Assembly (NCBI GenBank): GCA_017536545.1
Contig: JAFXHF010000016.1
Span: forward strand, 166,316-230,315
Reading direction: 5' to 3'
From: a bacterium
Lineage (GTDB): Bacteria > Cyanobacteriota > Vampirovibrionia > Gastranaerophilales > Gastranaerophilaceae
Length of the DNA stretch: 64,000 nt
Below, piece after piece: positions 25,747-34,734 of the stretch (positions are counted from its first letter, which is position 1; each line of letters opens with the position of its first letter). The notes under the pieces are model-generated. The model saw only the letters and a list, made by a program, of their open reading frames with translations, had not been told where the DNA came from and searched no databases. A program made the translations under genes and the position numbers.

Positions 25747-26742
25747 ATGCAGCAAATTTTTCAATCTATAATTTCAGGTTTTAACTACATAATGGCATTG
25801 CCAGAACATCTGATTGAGCCTTTGGAATTTTTGCCTGAATTCGTAAAAGAACCAATGATTGAAAGTTTGAATTTAGTTCCATTCCTTTTTGTAATTTTTG
25901 TTCTAATTGAAGTTCTAGAAAGATATTTCACAAAGAAAAAACATTTATTTGTTTTCTTTATGAAAAAAATCGGTCCATTATTTGGTAGTATATTTGCTTC
26001 AATTCCTCAATGTGGATTTTCGGTTATTGCAAGTACGCTTTATACCAGAAGGATTTTAAGTCGTGGTACTTTGTTGGCGGTTTATTTCGCAACATCAGAT
26101 GAAGCAATTCCAGTATTGATGTCTAACCCAAGTAAAGTCTATTTAGTTGTTCCGATTATTATTTTGAAAATAATAATTGCGGTGATTGTAGGTTATTTGG
26201 TAGATATTCTAGTTGGCTATAAAGCTAGTGAACCGATTATTGAAGAAAAACCATTAGAAGTGAAAGCTGATGGTTGTTGTCATCATAAATTGGCAGATGC
26301 TGCTAAAACTAAAGAGTTTTGGTGGCATCCTGTGAAACATACTTTTAATATTTTTGCATTTATTTTGGTAATTTCGCTTATCTTAAGTGCTTTGCTACAC
26401 CAAGCTGGAACTGAAGAGAATTTGGCAAAATATTGTTTGATGAATTCTCCATTACAACCATTAATGGCATCGTTAATTGGTTTGATTCCTAACTGTGCGA
26501 TTTCTGTTATGTTCACAATTTTATATATGAAACATACTTTAAGTTTTGGTTCATTGATTGCTGGATTATGCTCAGCAGGTGGACTTGGTGTTTTAGTTCT
26601 TTTGAAAAGAAATAATGATAAAAAAGATACAGCCCTAATTCTTGGGCTTATGGTTTTAATAAGTACAATTATTGGTCTTGTTTTTCAATATAATGTTTTT
26701 GGTATAAATAAAATTTTTAGTGTTTTCGGTATCCAAGTTTAA
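25747..26742 (+). CDS. ArsP_2-type putative heavy-metal permease (second of tandem pair)
   Basis: 331 residues, a paralogue of the preceding gene with the same layout: PQCGFSVIAS in the first half, IPNCAISVMF in the second, and a GCCHHK cluster in the central loop. I chose the ATG at 25747. A TTG 18 bases upstream in frame is possible but lies inside the preceding gene. Translation is probably coupled to the first copy. Two diverged copies suggest a heterodimer or two metal specificities; both are inferences. Confidence 0.8.
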   Translation: MQQIFQSIISGFNYIMALPEHLIEPLEFLPEFVKEPMIESLNLVPFLFVIFVLIEVLERYFTKKKHLFVFFMKKIGPLFGSIFASIPQCGFSVIASTLYTRRILSRGTLLAVYFATSDEAIPVLMSNPSKVYLVVPIIILKIIIAVIVGYLVDILVGYKASEPIIEEKPLEVKADGCCHHKLADAAKTKEFWWHPVKHTFNIFAFILVISLILSALLHQAGTEENLAKYCLMNSPLQPLMASLIGLIPNCAISVMFTILYMKHTLSFGSLIAGLCSAGGLGVLVLLKRNNDKKDTALILGLMVLISTIIGLVFQYNVFGINKIFSVFGIQV

Positions 26743-26756
26743 TAAAAGAGGTTTTA

Positions 26757-28232
26757 ATGATTCAACAATCTGAAAAATTTAAACAAGCGTTTGAGAGCCA
26801 TAAAAAAGGAGATCTCGAACTAGCAAAAGATTTGTATTTAGAGCTTTTGCAAAATGAAAAAGACAATGCAGAAGCATGGGATTTATTGGGGGTTGTACAT
26901 TATCAAACTAAAGATTATTTAGAAGCTGAACTTTGTATTAAAAAAGCAATTGAACTTAATCCAAGGCTTTATTATATTGAAAATTTAGCAAGGCTATATT
27001 TGGATAAGGGTGATTTTAAATTAGCAATTGCATTATATGAGGATTTAGTTAAACACAATCAAACTTATGAAAACTTATTTAATTTAGCAATGTCATATAA
27101 AGGTAATCATGATTGGGAAAAAGCTAAAATAACTTATCACAAATCATTAGAAATAAATCCAAATGGTTATGAATCATATTTCAATTTGGCATATCTTGCA
27201 TTGAATGAAAATAATCCTGAATTAGCAATTGAATGTTACCAAAATGCTTTAAAAATTAAGCCTGATGATTGGGAATCAGTTTATTTTTTATCTTTAGCGT
27301 ATATGCAAACTAAAAATTATGAAAAAGGTTTGGAATGTTTTGAATCTCGTCTATGTCGTCAAAGTGCGATTGTTTCTCAAGAAAAAATATATCCAAATTT
27401 AATGAAAGAAAGACCAATCTGGAGGGGCGAAGATTTAAAGGATAAGGTTCTATTTACATATTATGAAGCTGGTTTTGGCGATTTATTAATGTTTTATCGT
27501 TATATGCCAATACTTACTTCTATGGCAAAAAAAGTTATTATAAAACCGCAAAAAGAATTAGCTCCACTTTTTAGAGAAAATTCATATGGTGCTGAAGTCT
27601 TAGAGATTTTTGATTTTGAAAAAGAAATGGATTTTGATTATCATATTCCGTTTTTGAGTATTCCATATGTGTTGGGATACAAGGGAGATGAGATGTTTAT
27701 GCATCATGATGACGGGTATATAAAACCAAATCCTGCGAAAGTGAATTATTACAAAGAAAAATTCTGCCAAAATGATAAGTTTAAAATTGGTATAAAATGG
27801 CAGGGTAATACTCATTATGACCTTGAAAGAGTGTTGAATGTGGAAGACTTTTTCAAACTTTTTGATCTGCCAAATACACAATTTTATTCATTCCAAACTT
27901 TAGAAGGGTCTGAGGAATTTGAAAAATTCAGGGGTAAATATAACGTCATTGACCTTGGTTCAACGTTTAGTAATTTTTCAGATACTGCTGGTGCTATTGA
28001 AAATATGGATTTGATAATTTCAAATGATACTTCTTTGGTGCATTTGGCAGGGGCAATGATGAAAAGATGTTGGGTACTTTTGCCTTATATTTACAACTGG
28101 CGTTGGCATACTGATTTAAGTGTTTGTGATTGGTACGACAGTGTGAAAGTTTTTAGGCAAAAAGACCACGGTGATTGGGCTAGTGTTTTTGAACCTGTAG
28201 AGATTGAGTTGAAAAAACTTTTAAGTATTTAA
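26757..28232 (+). CDS. TPR protein with C-terminal glycosyltransferase-9-like domain
   Basis: 491 residues. Residues 1-210 are six or so TPR units (AEAWDLLGVVHYQTKDYLEAELCIKKAIELNP). A short junction RPIWRGEDLKDKVLFTYYEAGFGDLLMFYRYM leads to a GT-B-like region with IGIKWQGN and the conserved end ENMDLIISNDTSLVHLAGAM, as in heptosyltransferase-family (GT9) and TPR-OGT-like bacterial proteins. It may glycosylate protein or envelope glycans. AGAGG precedes the ATG, 14 bases after the permease stop, so it may be in that operon. The 3' end overlaps the convergent small gene by 4 bases. Confidence 0.8.
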   Translation: MIQQSEKFKQAFESHKKGDLELAKDLYLELLQNEKDNAEAWDLLGVVHYQTKDYLEAELCIKKAIELNPRLYYIENLARLYLDKGDFKLAIALYEDLVKHNQTYENLFNLAMSYKGNHDWEKAKITYHKSLEINPNGYESYFNLAYLALNENNPELAIECYQNALKIKPDDWESVYFLSLAYMQTKNYEKGLECFESRLCRQSAIVSQEKIYPNLMKERPIWRGEDLKDKVLFTYYEAGFGDLLMFYRYMPILTSMAKKVIIKPQKELAPLFRENSYGAEVLEIFDFEKEMDFDYHIPFLSIPYVLGYKGDEMFMHHDDGYIKPNPAKVNYYKEKFCQNDKFKIGIKWQGNTHYDLERVLNVEDFFKLFDLPNTQFYSFQTLEGSEEFEKFRGKYNVIDLGSTFSNFSDTAGAIENMDLIISNDTSLVHLAGAMMKRCWVLLPYIYNWRWHTDLSVCDWYDSVKVFRQKDHGDWASVFEPVEIELKKLLSI

Positions 28233-28396
28233 TATTTCCAAGGCTCGTCGTTTGGATTTTCGACCCATACAACGGTCACTTCTGCTTGTTTATAAAATGG
28301 ATTAAACCAGTGGGTTTCGTCTGTAAAATCTACGATGGCATCGTAGTATGAAATTTTTTCTGCAAGTTTTTTTGTGTAATTTAATAAATCTGTCAT
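28229..28396 (-). CDS. Small acidic/aromatic protein of unknown function
   Basis: 55 residues from the ATG at 28396, chosen because TAGGAAAA lies just upstream; an in-frame ATG at 28414 would lie ahead of that ribosome-binding site. Rich in Trp, Tyr and Asp (DETHWFNPFYKQ, VTVVWVENPNDEPWKY). No membrane segment. The stop overlaps the stop region of the convergent TPR gene. Short, so coding status rests on the ribosome-binding site and composition. Confidence 0.5.
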   Translation of the reverse strand: MTDLLNYTKKLAEKISYYDAIVDFTDETHWFNPFYKQAEVTVVWVENPNDEPWKY

Positions 28397-28451
28397 AATT
28401 TTCCTAACTATCATAATAGTTTTATTATTGAGGCTTTTTGGGGGTAAATAA

Positions 28452-28479
28452 TTGACAGAAGTGTTTATTTTTATGTAAT
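28452..28479 (+). promoter_or_regulatory. Promoter of the classical rubrerythrin gene
   Basis: Perfect TTGACA (28452-28457), 16-base spacer, TGTAAT (28474-28479). Gives a leader of about 77 bases containing a hairpin. Confidence 0.65.
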
Positions 28480-28505
28480 TTTATTATCCTTTTTATCTAT
28501 TCTTC

Positions 28506-28528
28506 TAACCAATTGCAATATTTGGTTA
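28506..28528 (+). promoter_or_regulatory. Hairpin in the rubrerythrin leader
   Basis: TAACCAA/TTGGTTA, 7-bp stem with a 9-base loop, about 30 bases ahead of the AGGAGG ribosome-binding site. No T run, so not a terminator; possible mRNA-stability or regulatory element. Confidence 0.35.
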
Positions 28529-28563
28529 AGGATTTTATCTTGAAAGAAATTTAGGAGGAAATT

Positions 28564-29142
28564 ATGAGTGAAAAATTTAGGGGTTCTAAGACCGAACAGA
28601 ATTTGATGAATGCTTATGCAGGGGAAGCAATGGCCCGAAATCGTTATACATATTATGCTAATGTTGCTAAAAAAGAAGGATATGAGCAGATTGCTGCAAT
28701 TTTTTGTGATACAGCAGAAAATGAATTGGAACACGCAAAATTATTTTTTAATCACATTGCCAATAATCCATTAGGACATGTTGATAGTTTTTATCCTTTT
28801 GAAATTGGTACAACAGAAGACAACTTAAATAGTGCAATATCAGGTGAAATTGAAGAGTATGATGTTCTGTATAAAGAAGCAGAAATGGTTGCTAAAGAAG
28901 AAGGTTTTGAAGCAATTGCAAACACTTTTCATAATGTTCGTCACGCAGAAGAACACCACGCTAAAAGGTTTAAGGCTATTTTAAAAGAAATGAAAGACGG
29001 GACAACTTTTGATAAAGATACAGAAGTGTCTTGGATGTGTCGAAAGTGTGGATATGTGCACAAAGGGAAGTCTGCTCCTGAACATTGTGAAAATTGTCAC
29101 CATCCTCAGGCTTATTTTCAAATTTTATGTGAAAAATACTAA
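28564..29142 (+). CDS. rbr: Rubrerythrin (classical order)
   Basis: A 192-residue non-haem iron peroxidase. The ferritin-like diiron domain comes first (NAYAGEAMARNRYTYYA with the first Glu ligand, AENELEHAKLF and RHAEEHHAKRF carrying ExxH). The rubredoxin centre is at the C-terminus (Cys159, Cys162, Cys175, Cys178). A perfect AGGAGG precedes the ATG, suggesting strong expression. Together with the reverse rubrerythrin at 3347 it provides two layers of oxygen and peroxide defence expected of an anaerobe. Confidence 0.95.
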   Translation: MSEKFRGSKTEQNLMNAYAGEAMARNRYTYYANVAKKEGYEQIAAIFCDTAENELEHAKLFFNHIANNPLGHVDSFYPFEIGTTEDNLNSAISGEIEEYDVLYKEAEMVAKEEGFEAIANTFHNVRHAEEHHAKRFKAILKEMKDGTTFDKDTEVSWMCRKCGYVHKGKSAPEHCENCHHPQAYFQILCEKY

Positions 29143-29158
29143 ATATTTTGTGATTTTA

Positions 29159-29188
29159 TTGTACTTATTCACTTGATTATAATATAAT
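29159..29188 (+). promoter_or_regulatory. Promoter of the AsmA-like gene (leaderless)
   Basis: TTGTAC (29159-29164), 18-base spacer, TATAAT (29183-29188), then 7 bases to the ATG. A second overlapping TATAAT begins 5 bases earlier. Confidence 0.6.
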
Positions 29189-29195
29189 AATTGTA

Positions 29196-32100
29196 ATGAA
29201 TAAGAAGTGGAAAATTGCGACGATTTTGGGAATAACAGCCTTAACCTGCGGTTTTTATACGTGGGGTATTCCTGCTGTTGTTAATATTAAGTCGCATAAA
29301 ACTCAAATCGAACAAGCCGTTTATCAAAGTTCAGGGTATAGAGTAGATATTGGTAACCCTAAACTTTCAATGGGTTTTTTCCCTTCTGTTTGGATTAGTA
29401 GTGATAATATTTCCCTTTTGAATGATGACAATTCAAAGGCTTTGTCTATTGATAATCCAAAATTAAAATTGAAATTATTTCCACTTATTAGAAAAAAAAT
29501 AGAAATCACAAAACTTTCTGCAACTAAAGAAGAAGCAAATTTTGTATTTACAAAAGATTCAGAATTCTTGATTGGTCAATATCCTCTAAAGCTTTCTAAT
29601 AAAGAGAAAAAGTTTACTCTATCAAAGATGGATATGAATTTAGGCGAATATAATATTAACCTAAATGATGAAAAAAATGCTAAAACTACAAACTTATCTG
29701 GTGCGTATTTTGAGCAAGGGAAATATATTGCTAATAAACGTGTGAAATTTGCAACAGAAAGTGTTTTAACTGTTGATAATAAATCTACAGATATTATGGC
29801 TGATGTTGATATAGCGTTGCCAATTAGCAGTTTAACAGAAAATACATTTAGAGTTTCAGCTAATATTAAAGATTTTGATTTAGCTTCAATCTCTGATTAT
29901 GTTAGTTATGCTACTCAAGGTAGGTTAACTTCTTTAGCTGGGGTTGTGAATTTTGTTGCAGATACTCAAAAAGATAAATATGGTCACAAAAATATTACAA
30001 CAACTTTATCCACTCAAGATTTAAAAATTATTGGTAAAGATAGAGCGTCATCTGTAATTTATCCGAATAAATTAACTGCGAATATCAATTTTGATACTGT
30101 TCAAAATGGTGTGAATTTTGAACATACAACTTTAGAGTCTGATAATATTCATTTTGAATTAAATGGTAAAGTTTTTGATATTGGTAATAAAGCCCCAAAA
30201 TATAATATTGAAGCGGAAGTTAAAGATACCAGATTAGAAGATGTTGTTGCAATATTCCCTTGGTCACCAAAAGTTTTGCCAGATTTCAATTTGTATAAAT
30301 TGAAAGAACATATTATTTATGGTGAGGGTAATGGTAAATTAAAATTTGTTGGGCAAGGAAATCGTCCAAATGTTACTGGCGAAGTTCACCTAAGTGATGC
30401 TTATGTTATAAAACCAGTTAAAGGTGCCCCTGCAAATATTAGTGCAGATATGGAATTTATTGGTCGTCATATGTTAATCAAGGTTTTTGGACCTATTACA
30501 AAAGATCAAAATGTAACTTTGCAAGGTAAGGTTTGGATTGATGGTTCAAAATATTCCGAACTTAATGTAACAAGTACAGATGCGGTTCCATTAGCTCCAG
30601 CTCAAGATGTAATTAATCCAATGCACGATATTTTACGTTTTCAAATGGGGCCAATACCATTGATGAAAATTGCAGGCTTTGGAAAAGTTGATGTTCGTTC
30701 TGCTGGTACCAAAAAAGATCCTCATATTTTTGGAAGAGTCGATTTCTTTGGTGCGAAGGCTTCATTTATCGAAGTTAAACATTTGGAATTGCAAAATGGT
30801 TCTGGTGAAGTTGTATTTAACGACAAGAAGACTACATTTAAGACTCACAACGCATCTTTGTATGGCAAACCAATTGAAGTTTATGGTGATTGTATTACAA
30901 TGGGTGATTTGAACGTATATGTTTCATCAAATGGACATGACGTAAAGAAACTTGTAAAAGTTATACAAGATTCTCCAATTTTGTATGAAGTTGATAAGGT
31001 ACTTAAACCTTTCACAAGACCTGATGGTATTGCAGATGTATTTTTACATATTTACGGAATCTCTAAAAACGCTGAAGAAATTGTATTTAATGAAGATTTG
31101 TTCTCAAGAGGTACTGTAAAATTACATAATGCAAGAACAGTCTTACAAGATACATTTTTGCCGTTCACTAATATCAATGGTGTTGTAAACTTTGATAAAT
31201 ATAATTCTGACTATGATGTAACAGGTTATGTTCGCAATTCAAAAGTTCATGTTGTGGGGACAGGCTCTCAATCTAATATAGATTTAAAGGCTTATTCTGA
31301 TAAAGCACAATTGAATGATGTATTTGATTTGCTTCAACAAAATATGTTGCTGCCTTATAAAGATGAAATTGGTAGAATATATGGTTCGTTTGCTGCAGGT
31401 TATAATGGGTATGTTGAACCTGGGGGACAATTAGATTACAACAAAATTGTTGCTGATGGGAAATTGTTCTCTAACATGAATACTGATAACCCTGTTCAAA
31501 TAGATGGTGGAACTTTTAATATTAAAGATGGATTGTTAACTACATCAATGTTAAAAGGTTTGTTCAATGGTTATCCTGCAACATTGTCTTTTGTTGCTAA
31601 AGATTTAGATAAAGAAGAGTTTAGTATAGCAGAAGCGGTGTTTAATTTTAAGAATTTTGATGTTAGTTCAATAAATAGAATTAAAGACGAAGTCAAACTA
31701 CCTAAAGAAATTGCCACTCAAGTTGATAATTTGGAAAATCTAACTGGGGTAATAGATATTAGTGGTACTGTTAAAAATAATAATATTTATGCTAATACAG
31801 ACTTAAAAGACACATCATTTATCTACAAACCAGTAGGAGCATTTGTGAAAGTTATGAGTGGTAAAGCAAATATGCGTGGAACTACTCTATACCTTGATAA
31901 TGTAAATACACAAGTTAGTTCAATGCCAGTGTTTGTTAATGGCAAGGTTTCTGATGTGATGAGTGAAGTTCCTAATTTGAATTTATCAGTATCAGCAAAA
32001 TTAACTCAACCATTTTTTGATAGATTTTTGAATTCAAAATCTGTATATCCAATCAAGGTTAAAGGTGATGTTAATCTTAAGTCAAAATTACGTGGGCCAA

Positions 32101-33698
32101 TAAATGCGTTAAAGACTTTATCAACTCTTAATATGGGAGAAGATTCTTCTCTATATTATATGGGTGCAACATTGTCTGGAGCTCCAACTGGTGCGGTTAA
32201 TACTGAAGAAGTTACAACAAATCCAGTTACAATTACTGCAGATGCTATTGTATACCCTGATAAAATTAAATTAAATTCAATGAAGTATGACCAAATAATT
32301 ACTTCTCAAAATAAAAAGACATCATCTCAAACTCAACTTGTAGCCTCTGGTGAATTTTCGCTATTGGAAGATAATGTGATAGGTTTGAAGGATGTTAGAG
32401 TTAAAACTGAAAATCCAACAAATGCTCGAATTTTCAATGTATTGTTCAAAAAACCAACAATTAAACAAGGAGTATTTACTTCTGATTTGATTATAAATGG
32501 TACATCTTTGGCACCTTATGTCTTGGGTGTTTTGAATATCACAAGTGTTGATATCCCGTTATTAGATTCAACAGTTAGAGATATTAGTATTGATTTCAAA
32601 GAGGATTTTATCAACTTAAATGCAAAAGCAGTTGTTCTTACAAATGATATTCTTGCAATGTTGAAAATTCAAAATAAATCAGCGATGCCGTATGTTATCG
32701 AAGATGCTAATATTCAAATGGATGCATTGAATTTGAATGTAATATCAGAAGCTATTAGTGACTTAGAGGCGGATAATACAAGAACTAATCAAGTTAATAC
32801 GGAAAGCTTAATGCTTAAACCTGGCATGTTGATTATTAAAAATGCTCAAGTAAATGCTGATAATGTGCTTATCAAAAAAGCAAATGCAACAGATTTTAAA
32901 GCAAATATGGCACTTGGAGAAGATCAGATATTTAAAGTTAATGAGTATAGCTTTAATATAGCAAATGGTTCTGTTTCAGGAAGTATGCTGCATGATTTGA
33001 ATACATTTAAAACATCTGGTGAAATGTATATAGATAATGCCGATGCAAGTATTATCTCTGAAAACTTTTTTGATATGCCTGGACAGATGTATGGTACGGT
33101 TACAGGAGAGTTAAAGGCTGCTTGTACTGGTCTTTCAAGCCTAGACTGTGTGAAAACTTTAAACGGTGCTGGCTCTTTCAATGTTAAAGATGGAAGGATG
33201 CCAAAATTAGGTTCGTTAGAATATCTTTTAAAAGCTGGTAACCTCATCACTGGAGGTATCACTGGAGTTTCAATTAATGGTATTGTTGATTTGATTACTC
33301 CATTAAAGACTGGTAACTTTAAAAGTATTAGTGGAGATGTTAAAGTTCAGGATGGTGTTGCTAGTGAGATTAATGTTTATTCTAGTGGTGATGACTTGAA
33401 TTTATACTTAACAGGAAGTTATAATATCGCTTCTCTTGTTGCTGATATGGAAGTATATGGTAGTATTTCTAAAAACTTCTCAACTCTTCTTGGAAAGATA
33501 AGTAATTCATCTTTAAATACACTATTTAATACAATCCCAGGTATAAAAATCAATGATATTAATCCAAATTCAACAAGTAATATCCTAAAAATTCCGAATT
33601 TCGATAGAAATAATACTCTAAGGGTATTTAAAGCAGAAATCTTTGGAGATATCAATGGAAGTAATTATGTAAAAAGTTTCCGTTGGATAAAAGAATAA
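29196..33698 (+). CDS. Giant AsmA-family envelope protein (AsmA/YhdP-like)
   Basis: 1500 residues. One N-terminal membrane anchor (about 7-25), then a long repetitive beta-rich periplasmic body typical of AsmA-family proteins, which bridge inner and outer membranes and move phospholipids. The N-terminal AsmA segment (SSGYRVDIGNPKLSMGFFPSVWI...LKLFPLIRKKIEI) and the AsmA C-terminal region (GAGSFNVKDGRMPKLGSLEYLLKAGNL, GDVKVQDGVASEINVYSSGDDLNLYLTGSYNI) are recognisable. Its presence implies a double-membrane cell. No Shine-Dalgarno; -10 hexamer 7 bases upstream. It is a single gene closed by a strong terminator. Confidence 0.85.
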   Translation: MNKKWKIATILGITALTCGFYTWGIPAVVNIKSHKTQIEQAVYQSSGYRVDIGNPKLSMGFFPSVWISSDNISLLNDDNSKALSIDNPKLKLKLFPLIRKKIEITKLSATKEEANFVFTKDSEFLIGQYPLKLSNKEKKFTLSKMDMNLGEYNINLNDEKNAKTTNLSGAYFEQGKYIANKRVKFATESVLTVDNKSTDIMADVDIALPISSLTENTFRVSANIKDFDLASISDYVSYATQGRLTSLAGVVNFVADTQKDKYGHKNITTTLSTQDLKIIGKDRASSVIYPNKLTANINFDTVQNGVNFEHTTLESDNIHFELNGKVFDIGNKAPKYNIEAEVKDTRLEDVVAIFPWSPKVLPDFNLYKLKEHIIYGEGNGKLKFVGQGNRPNVTGEVHLSDAYVIKPVKGAPANISADMEFIGRHMLIKVFGPITKDQNVTLQGKVWIDGSKYSELNVTSTDAVPLAPAQDVINPMHDILRFQMGPIPLMKIAGFGKVDVRSAGTKKDPHIFGRVDFFGAKASFIEVKHLELQNGSGEVVFNDKKTTFKTHNASLYGKPIEVYGDCITMGDLNVYVSSNGHDVKKLVKVIQDSPILYEVDKVLKPFTRPDGIADVFLHIYGISKNAEEIVFNEDLFSRGTVKLHNARTVLQDTFLPFTNINGVVNFDKYNSDYDVTGYVRNSKVHVVGTGSQSNIDLKAYSDKAQLNDVFDLLQQNMLLPYKDEIGRIYGSFAAGYNGYVEPGGQLDYNKIVADGKLFSNMNTDNPVQIDGGTFNIKDGLLTTSMLKGLFNGYPATLSFVAKDLDKEEFSIAEAVFNFKNFDVSSINRIKDEVKLPKEIATQVDNLENLTGVIDISGTVKNNNIYANTDLKDTSFIYKPVGAFVKVMSGKANMRGTTLYLDNVNTQVSSMPVFVNGKVSDVMSEVPNLNLSVSAKLTQPFFDRFLNSKSVYPIKVKGDVNLKSKLRGPINALKTLSTLNMGEDSSLYYMGATLSGAPTGAVNTEEVTTNPVTITADAIVYPDKIKLNSMKYDQIITSQNKKTSSQTQLVASGEFSLLEDNVIGLKDVRVKTENPTNARIFNVLFKKPTIKQGVFTSDLIINGTSLAPYVLGVLNITSVDIPLLDSTVRDISIDFKEDFINLNAKAVVLTNDILAMLKIQNKSAMPYVIEDANIQMDALNLNVISEAISDLEADNTRTNQVNTESLMLKPGMLIIKNAQVNADNVLIKKANATDFKANMALGEDQIFKVNEYSFNIANGSVSGSMLHDLNTFKTSGEMYIDNADASIISENFFDMPGQMYGTVTGELKAACTGLSSLDCVKTLNGAGSFNVKDGRMPKLGSLEYLLKAGNLITGGITGVSINGIVDLITPLKTGNFKSISGDVKVQDGVASEINVYSSGDDLNLYLTGSYNIASLVADMEVYGSISKNFSTLLGKISNSSLNTLFNTIPGIKINDINPNSTSNILKIPNFDRNNTLRVFKAEIFGDINGSNYVKSFRWIKE

Positions 33699-33730
33699 AA
33701 AAGATGGTTGTTTTACAACCATCTTTTTTT
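33697..33730. terminator. Bidirectional terminator after the AsmA-like gene
   Basis: GATGGTTGT/ACAACCATC stem with TTT loop, extended by A and T runs on the two sides, between convergent genes. Confidence 0.92.
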
Positions 33731-33734
33731 ATTT

Positions 33735-34733
33735 CTAATAAATTCTTTCCCCTGTATTAATATCAAATTTGTATAAATCAGAAGTTTTGATAGAAAGATC
33801 GAGAGTTTTTCCAATCTGTGTATCAGCTTCTAATTTAGCTGAACATTTTCTTTCTCCGATATTAAAATATGCAATTTTTTCGCTACCAAGCATTTCAGAA
33901 ATATCAACTTCAACTGTTAATTTTATATCACCATCAGATTTTGTCATTTTTTCTGGGCGAATTCCATAAAGTATATTTTCATCTAAGCCAATGTCTTTAC
34001 CTTCAATAAAGTTCATCTGAGGGGAACCTACAAATCCTGCAACAAAAGTGTTTTTTGGATTGTTATAGATCTCTTCTGGGGTATCTACTTGTTGGATATC
34101 ACCGCCATTTAAAACAACAATTCTATCTCCCATAGTCAAAGCTTCAGTCTGATCGTGGGTTACATATATGAATGTTGTTTGTAGTTTTTCGTGCAATTTT
34201 TTAATTTCAGAACGCATTTGAACACGTAATTTAGCATCTAAATTTGATAGAGGTTCATCCATTAAGAAAACTTTTGGATTACGTACGATAGCTCTACCTA
34301 GTGCAACACGTTGGCGTTGACCACCTGAAAGTTGTTTTGGCTTGCGATCTAAATATTCTGTCAAATTTAGGATTTCTGCAGCTTCTTGAACTTTTTTCTC
34401 AATAGTTGCTTTATCAACTTTTCTCATTTTAAGTCCAAATGCGATGTTTTCTCTCACGGTCATATGAGGATACAATGCATAGCTTTGGAAAACAAAGGCA
34501 ATATCTCTATCTTTTGGAGGGATCTTGTTTACTTTCTTATCTCCGATGTAGATTTCACCACTTGTTATATCCTCTAAGCCAGCAATCATTCTTAGAAGTG
34601 TTGATTTACCACATCCAGATGCTCCGACAAGAACGACAAACTCTTTGTCTTTTATTTCTAAACTGACATCATTAATAACAGTTTTACTGTTATCATAAGT
34701 CTTTCTTACACTTTTTAGAATTACGTTGCTCAT
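33735..34733 (-). CDS. Sugar-type ABC transporter ATPase (UgpC/MsmK/MalK family)
   Basis: 332 residues. Walker A GASGCGKST, signature LSGGQRQRVALGRA, Walker B VFLMDEPLSNLDAKLR and H-loop YVTHDQTEA, followed by the C-terminal TOBE/OB region (YGIRPEKM) characteristic of MalK/UgpC/MsmK ATPases that serve carbohydrate or glycerol-phosphate importers, often several of them. No permease or binding protein is nearby. It starts 1 base after the stop of the histidine-kinase-like gene, so the two are translated together, an unusual pairing. Confidence 0.9.
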   Translation of the reverse strand: MSNVILKSVRKTYDNSKTVINDVSLEIKDKEFVVLVGASGCGKSTLLRMIAGLEDITSGEIYIGDKKVNKIPPKDRDIAFVFQSYALYPHMTVRENIAFGLKMRKVDKATIEKKVQEAAEILNLTEYLDRKPKQLSGGQRQRVALGRAIVRNPKVFLMDEPLSNLDAKLRVQMRSEIKKLHEKLQTTFIYVTHDQTEALTMGDRIVVLNGGDIQQVDTPEEIYNNPKNTFVAGFVGSPQMNFIEGKDIGLDENILYGIRPEKMTKSDGDIKLTVEVDISEMLGSEKIAYFNIGERKCSAKLEADTQIGKTLDLSIKTSDLYKFDINTGERIY

Positions 34734-34734
34734 T

